This document shows positions 62,513 to 64,000 of a stretch of DNA of 64,000 nt, in pieces. This DNA is from Alicyclobacillus sp. SP_1 (GTDB lineage: Bacteria > Bacillota > Bacilli > Alicyclobacillales > Alicyclobacillaceae): assembly GCF_024706985.1 (NCBI RefSeq), contig NZ_JAMCCX010000039.1, positions 1-64,000 of the forward strand. The letters are read 5' to 3'. The notes below the pieces were generated by a model. That model was not told the DNA's origin. It made no database searches and was given only the letters and a program-made list of their open reading frames with translations. The translations under genes and the position numbers were made by a program. The number at the start of each line of letters is the position of its first letter. Within the stretch, counting starts at the first letter, position 1.

Positions 62513-63345
62513 TAACGAGATCGGCTCCTTAAGACATTCAGCACTTCGGTCGGCGCCACCCCAGCAATACGCCAGAGGACCAGCAGGTGGTAAAGCAAAT
62601 CTGCACTTTCATGCGCCAATTCGGCATGCATAAATGCGGCATGTCCCGCCTCTTTATCGGGCAAATGGGTCGGCGACGGCTTTGGCGCGCCAGTTTGAAC
62701 GGCGGCCAGTGCCACTTCGACGCCCTCTTCTCCCACTTTTTTCGCCACTCTTGCCAATCCTTGCTGAAACAGCAGTGACGTATAGCTACCAGATGGACGC
62801 TCCTTGTCCCGAGCTACTATAGTATCCCACAATTTTGCGAGTGCCTCAAAGTCTACAGGAAAATTCTCGTTCTGGTCCGCAGCCGTCGAAGCGGCGCCTG
62901 CGATGGCTTCTCCCGCGCCTCCCTCGTCCTGTTGCTCTAGAGAGTTGCCGTTGAAATCGGAAGACTCGCCTAGGAGTGCTCCAGGGTACGCTTCGTCTGA
63001 AACGACGTTGGTGAAAAAGCAGGAACTTGCACCCGTGTGGCACGCGGGACCATGGGCTGCGACCAAATAGAGCAACGCGTCTCCGTCACAGTCGACCCGC
63101 ACCTCAAGAACTTTCTGGATGTTCCCAGAAGTCGCCCCTTTGTGCCATAGTTCGCGCCGAGACCGACTGTAAAACCAAGCTTCGCGACTCGCCAAGGTTC
63201 GCTTGACCGCCTCGCGGTTGGCGTAGGCCAACGTCAACACCGCACCTGTGCTTGCCTCCTGAACCACTACGGGGACGAGTCCGCTCCTAGCGTCATAGCG
63301 CACGGTGGCGAGCATCTTAGTCATCGTGGTATCGTGGTTGTCCAT
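62512..63345 (-). CDS. hisI: Bifunctional phosphoribosyl-AMP cyclohydrolase/phosphoribosyl-ATP pyrophosphatase
   Basis: Two consecutive steps of histidine synthesis. The N-terminal HisI domain, about residues 12-115, has the zinc/Mg site [12 protein letters not shown] and the His/Cys cluster [13 protein letters not shown]. The C-terminal HisE domain, from about residue 165, has [33 protein letters not shown] and the terminal [17 protein letters not shown]. The two are joined by an unusually long low-complexity acidic linker of about 45 residues. Start ATG 63345 follows a GGGGGGTG site; it overlaps hisF by 25 bases. Length 277 exceeds the typical 210 residues because of the linker. Confidence 0.97.
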   Translation of the reverse strand: MDNHDTTMTKMLATVRYDARSGLVPVVVQEASTGAVLTLAYANREAVKRTLASREAWFYSRSRRELWHKGATSGNIQKVLEVRVDCDGDALLYLVAAHGPACHTGASSCFFTNVVSDEAYPGALLGESSDFNGNSLEQQDEGGAGEAIAGAASTAADQNENFPVDFEALAKLWDTIVARDKERPSGSYTSLLFQQGLARVAKKVGEEGVEVALAAVQTGAPKPSPTHLPDKEAGHAAFMHAELAHESADLLYHLLVLWRIAGVAPTEVLNVLRSRSR

Positions 63346-64000
63346 CGCATCAACACCCCCCTCTGTTGACAGTGTGCTTTGACGCTCGCGATGGAGGTTT
63401 CCGCGAAGTGAAAAACGCTGGCTGCCAGGGCCGCGTCCGCCATCCCTTCCGTCAGGACCTCGTAAAAGTGCTCACGCTTTCCCGCACCGCCACTGGCAAT
63501 CACCGGCACCGATACGGAAGTAGAGACGGCGCGGGTCAAAGCGACATCGAACCCAAGGCGCGTGCCATCCTGGCGAAACGACGTGAGCAGAATTTCACCA
63601 GCGCCAAGACTGCCTACGCGTTTAGCCCACTCGACCACTTCAAGGCCGGTGCTGCGCTTGCCCCCTTCGATGACCACCTCATATTGTCCCGTCTCAGGAT
63701 GCTTTTTGGCGTCAATGGCGACCACGATGCACTGCTCCCCAAAACGATGAGCAGCTTCGCCAATAAGAGAGGGTTGGCGTACGGCTCCCGTATTGATGGA
63801 CACTTTGTCGGCACCAGCAAGAAGCAGCTCGCGCACATCCTCGATACGGCTCACGCCCCCACCGACCGTCAGCGGAATGTTGATGGCCGTGGCCACCTCT
63901 TCAACCACGCGCCGCGTTGCAAGCCGGCCCTGTTCAGACGCAGAGATATCGAGCAGAACCAGTTCGTCCGCTCCTTCGTCACAGTATCGCCGCGCCAGTT
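63321..64000 (-). CDS. hisF: Imidazole glycerol phosphate synthase subunit HisF (partial at the right edge)
   Basis: Cyclase subunit that makes IGP and AICAR from PRFAR and ammonia. Only the last three quarters are in the window; the frame is open to 64000 and the visible N-terminal side reads [21 protein letters not shown], the beta-2 region of the TIM barrel. The second phosphate site [10 protein letters not shown] and the catalytic Asp in VVAIDAKKH are present. It runs as the first visible gene of a his operon continuing with hisIE, EamA and the LigB-type gene. The window edge hides whether hisA, hisH and others lie upstream. Confidence 0.96.
   Translation of the reverse strand, partial: LARRYCDEGADELVLLDISASEQGRLATRRVVEEVATAINIPLTVGGGVSRIEDVRELLLAGADKVSINTGAVRQPSLIGEAAHRFGEQCIVVAIDAKKHPETGQYEVVIEGGKRSTGLEVVEWAKRVGSLGAGEILLTSFRQDGTRLGFDVALTRAVSTSVSVPVIASGGAGKREHFYEVLTEGMADAALAASVFHFAETSIASVKAHCQQRGVLMRWTTTIPR

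Overview
The window looks like a chromosomal stretch of an endospore-forming member of the Bacillota, class Bacilli, probably near the Alicyclobacillaceae. The evidence is a sigma-K gene with a processed-type N-terminus, AbrB, FapA/DUF342, a tetraprenyl-beta-curcumene synthase (YtpB), two DynA-type dynamin genes, PcrA and a YkoE/D/C-type ECF transporter. Base composition is moderate, TTG and GTG starts behind strong GGAGG sites are common, and short overlaps within operons are frequent. The taxon is an inference; no rRNA gene is present. I saw no tRNA, rRNA, prophage, insertion sequence or CRISPR array.

Layout. Positions 1-7,500: end of a Ser/Thr/Gln-rich protein, isoaspartyl dipeptidase, folE, then a photolyase plus B12-binding MerR (CarH/LitR-like) operon facing an EAL phosphodiesterase. 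The divergent control region carries three 7-bp repeats at 11-bp spacing that cover the photolyase promoter. 7,500-16,000: TetR, SGNH hydrolase, intact sigK, a membrane-anchored protein, an HtrA protease and two overlapping dynamin GTPases (a split DynA). 15,700-21,600: YtpB with two small unknown proteins, folB, a glycosyltransferase, YihY, a pseudouridine synthase, NifU-like and DUF378. 21,700-31,100: FapA, a GNAT enzyme, PcrA, an acyl-CoA synthetase, a DJ-1-like protein and an L,D-transpeptidase whose start lies behind nine copies of an 8-bp repeat containing AGGAG.

31,100-37,000: a tightly packed five-gene minus-strand operon (SDR, sulfurtransferase, M32 carboxypeptidase, MFS, acyl-CoA dehydrogenase). 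37,100-45,800: a zinc-ribbon-like protein, a GlcD-type oxidase behind a structured leader, a divergent ThyX-like protein, mnmA, a 42-residue zinc-ribbon protein, a PBP2-class transpeptidase, and LysR and TetR regulators. 45,800-54,400: transketolase, a GT-C membrane glycosyltransferase, a TPP-riboswitch-controlled HMP/thiamine ECF transporter in which both ATPases and the T subunit are fused, an FAD oxidoreductase and AbrB with a zinc-ribbon tail. 54,500-64,000: an orphan oligopeptide-binding lipoprotein, an S9 peptidase, two lipoproteins, and the end of a histidine operon (hisF, hisIE) continuing into an EamA transporter and a LigB-type dioxygenase.

The most noteworthy items are the light-responsive B12 regulatory region with a possible link to c-di-GMP, the repeat array at the L,D-transpeptidase start, the divergent ThyX-like protein, the split DynA pair, the fused ECF module with its riboswitch, and the 200-nt hairpin leader of the GlcD-type oxidase.
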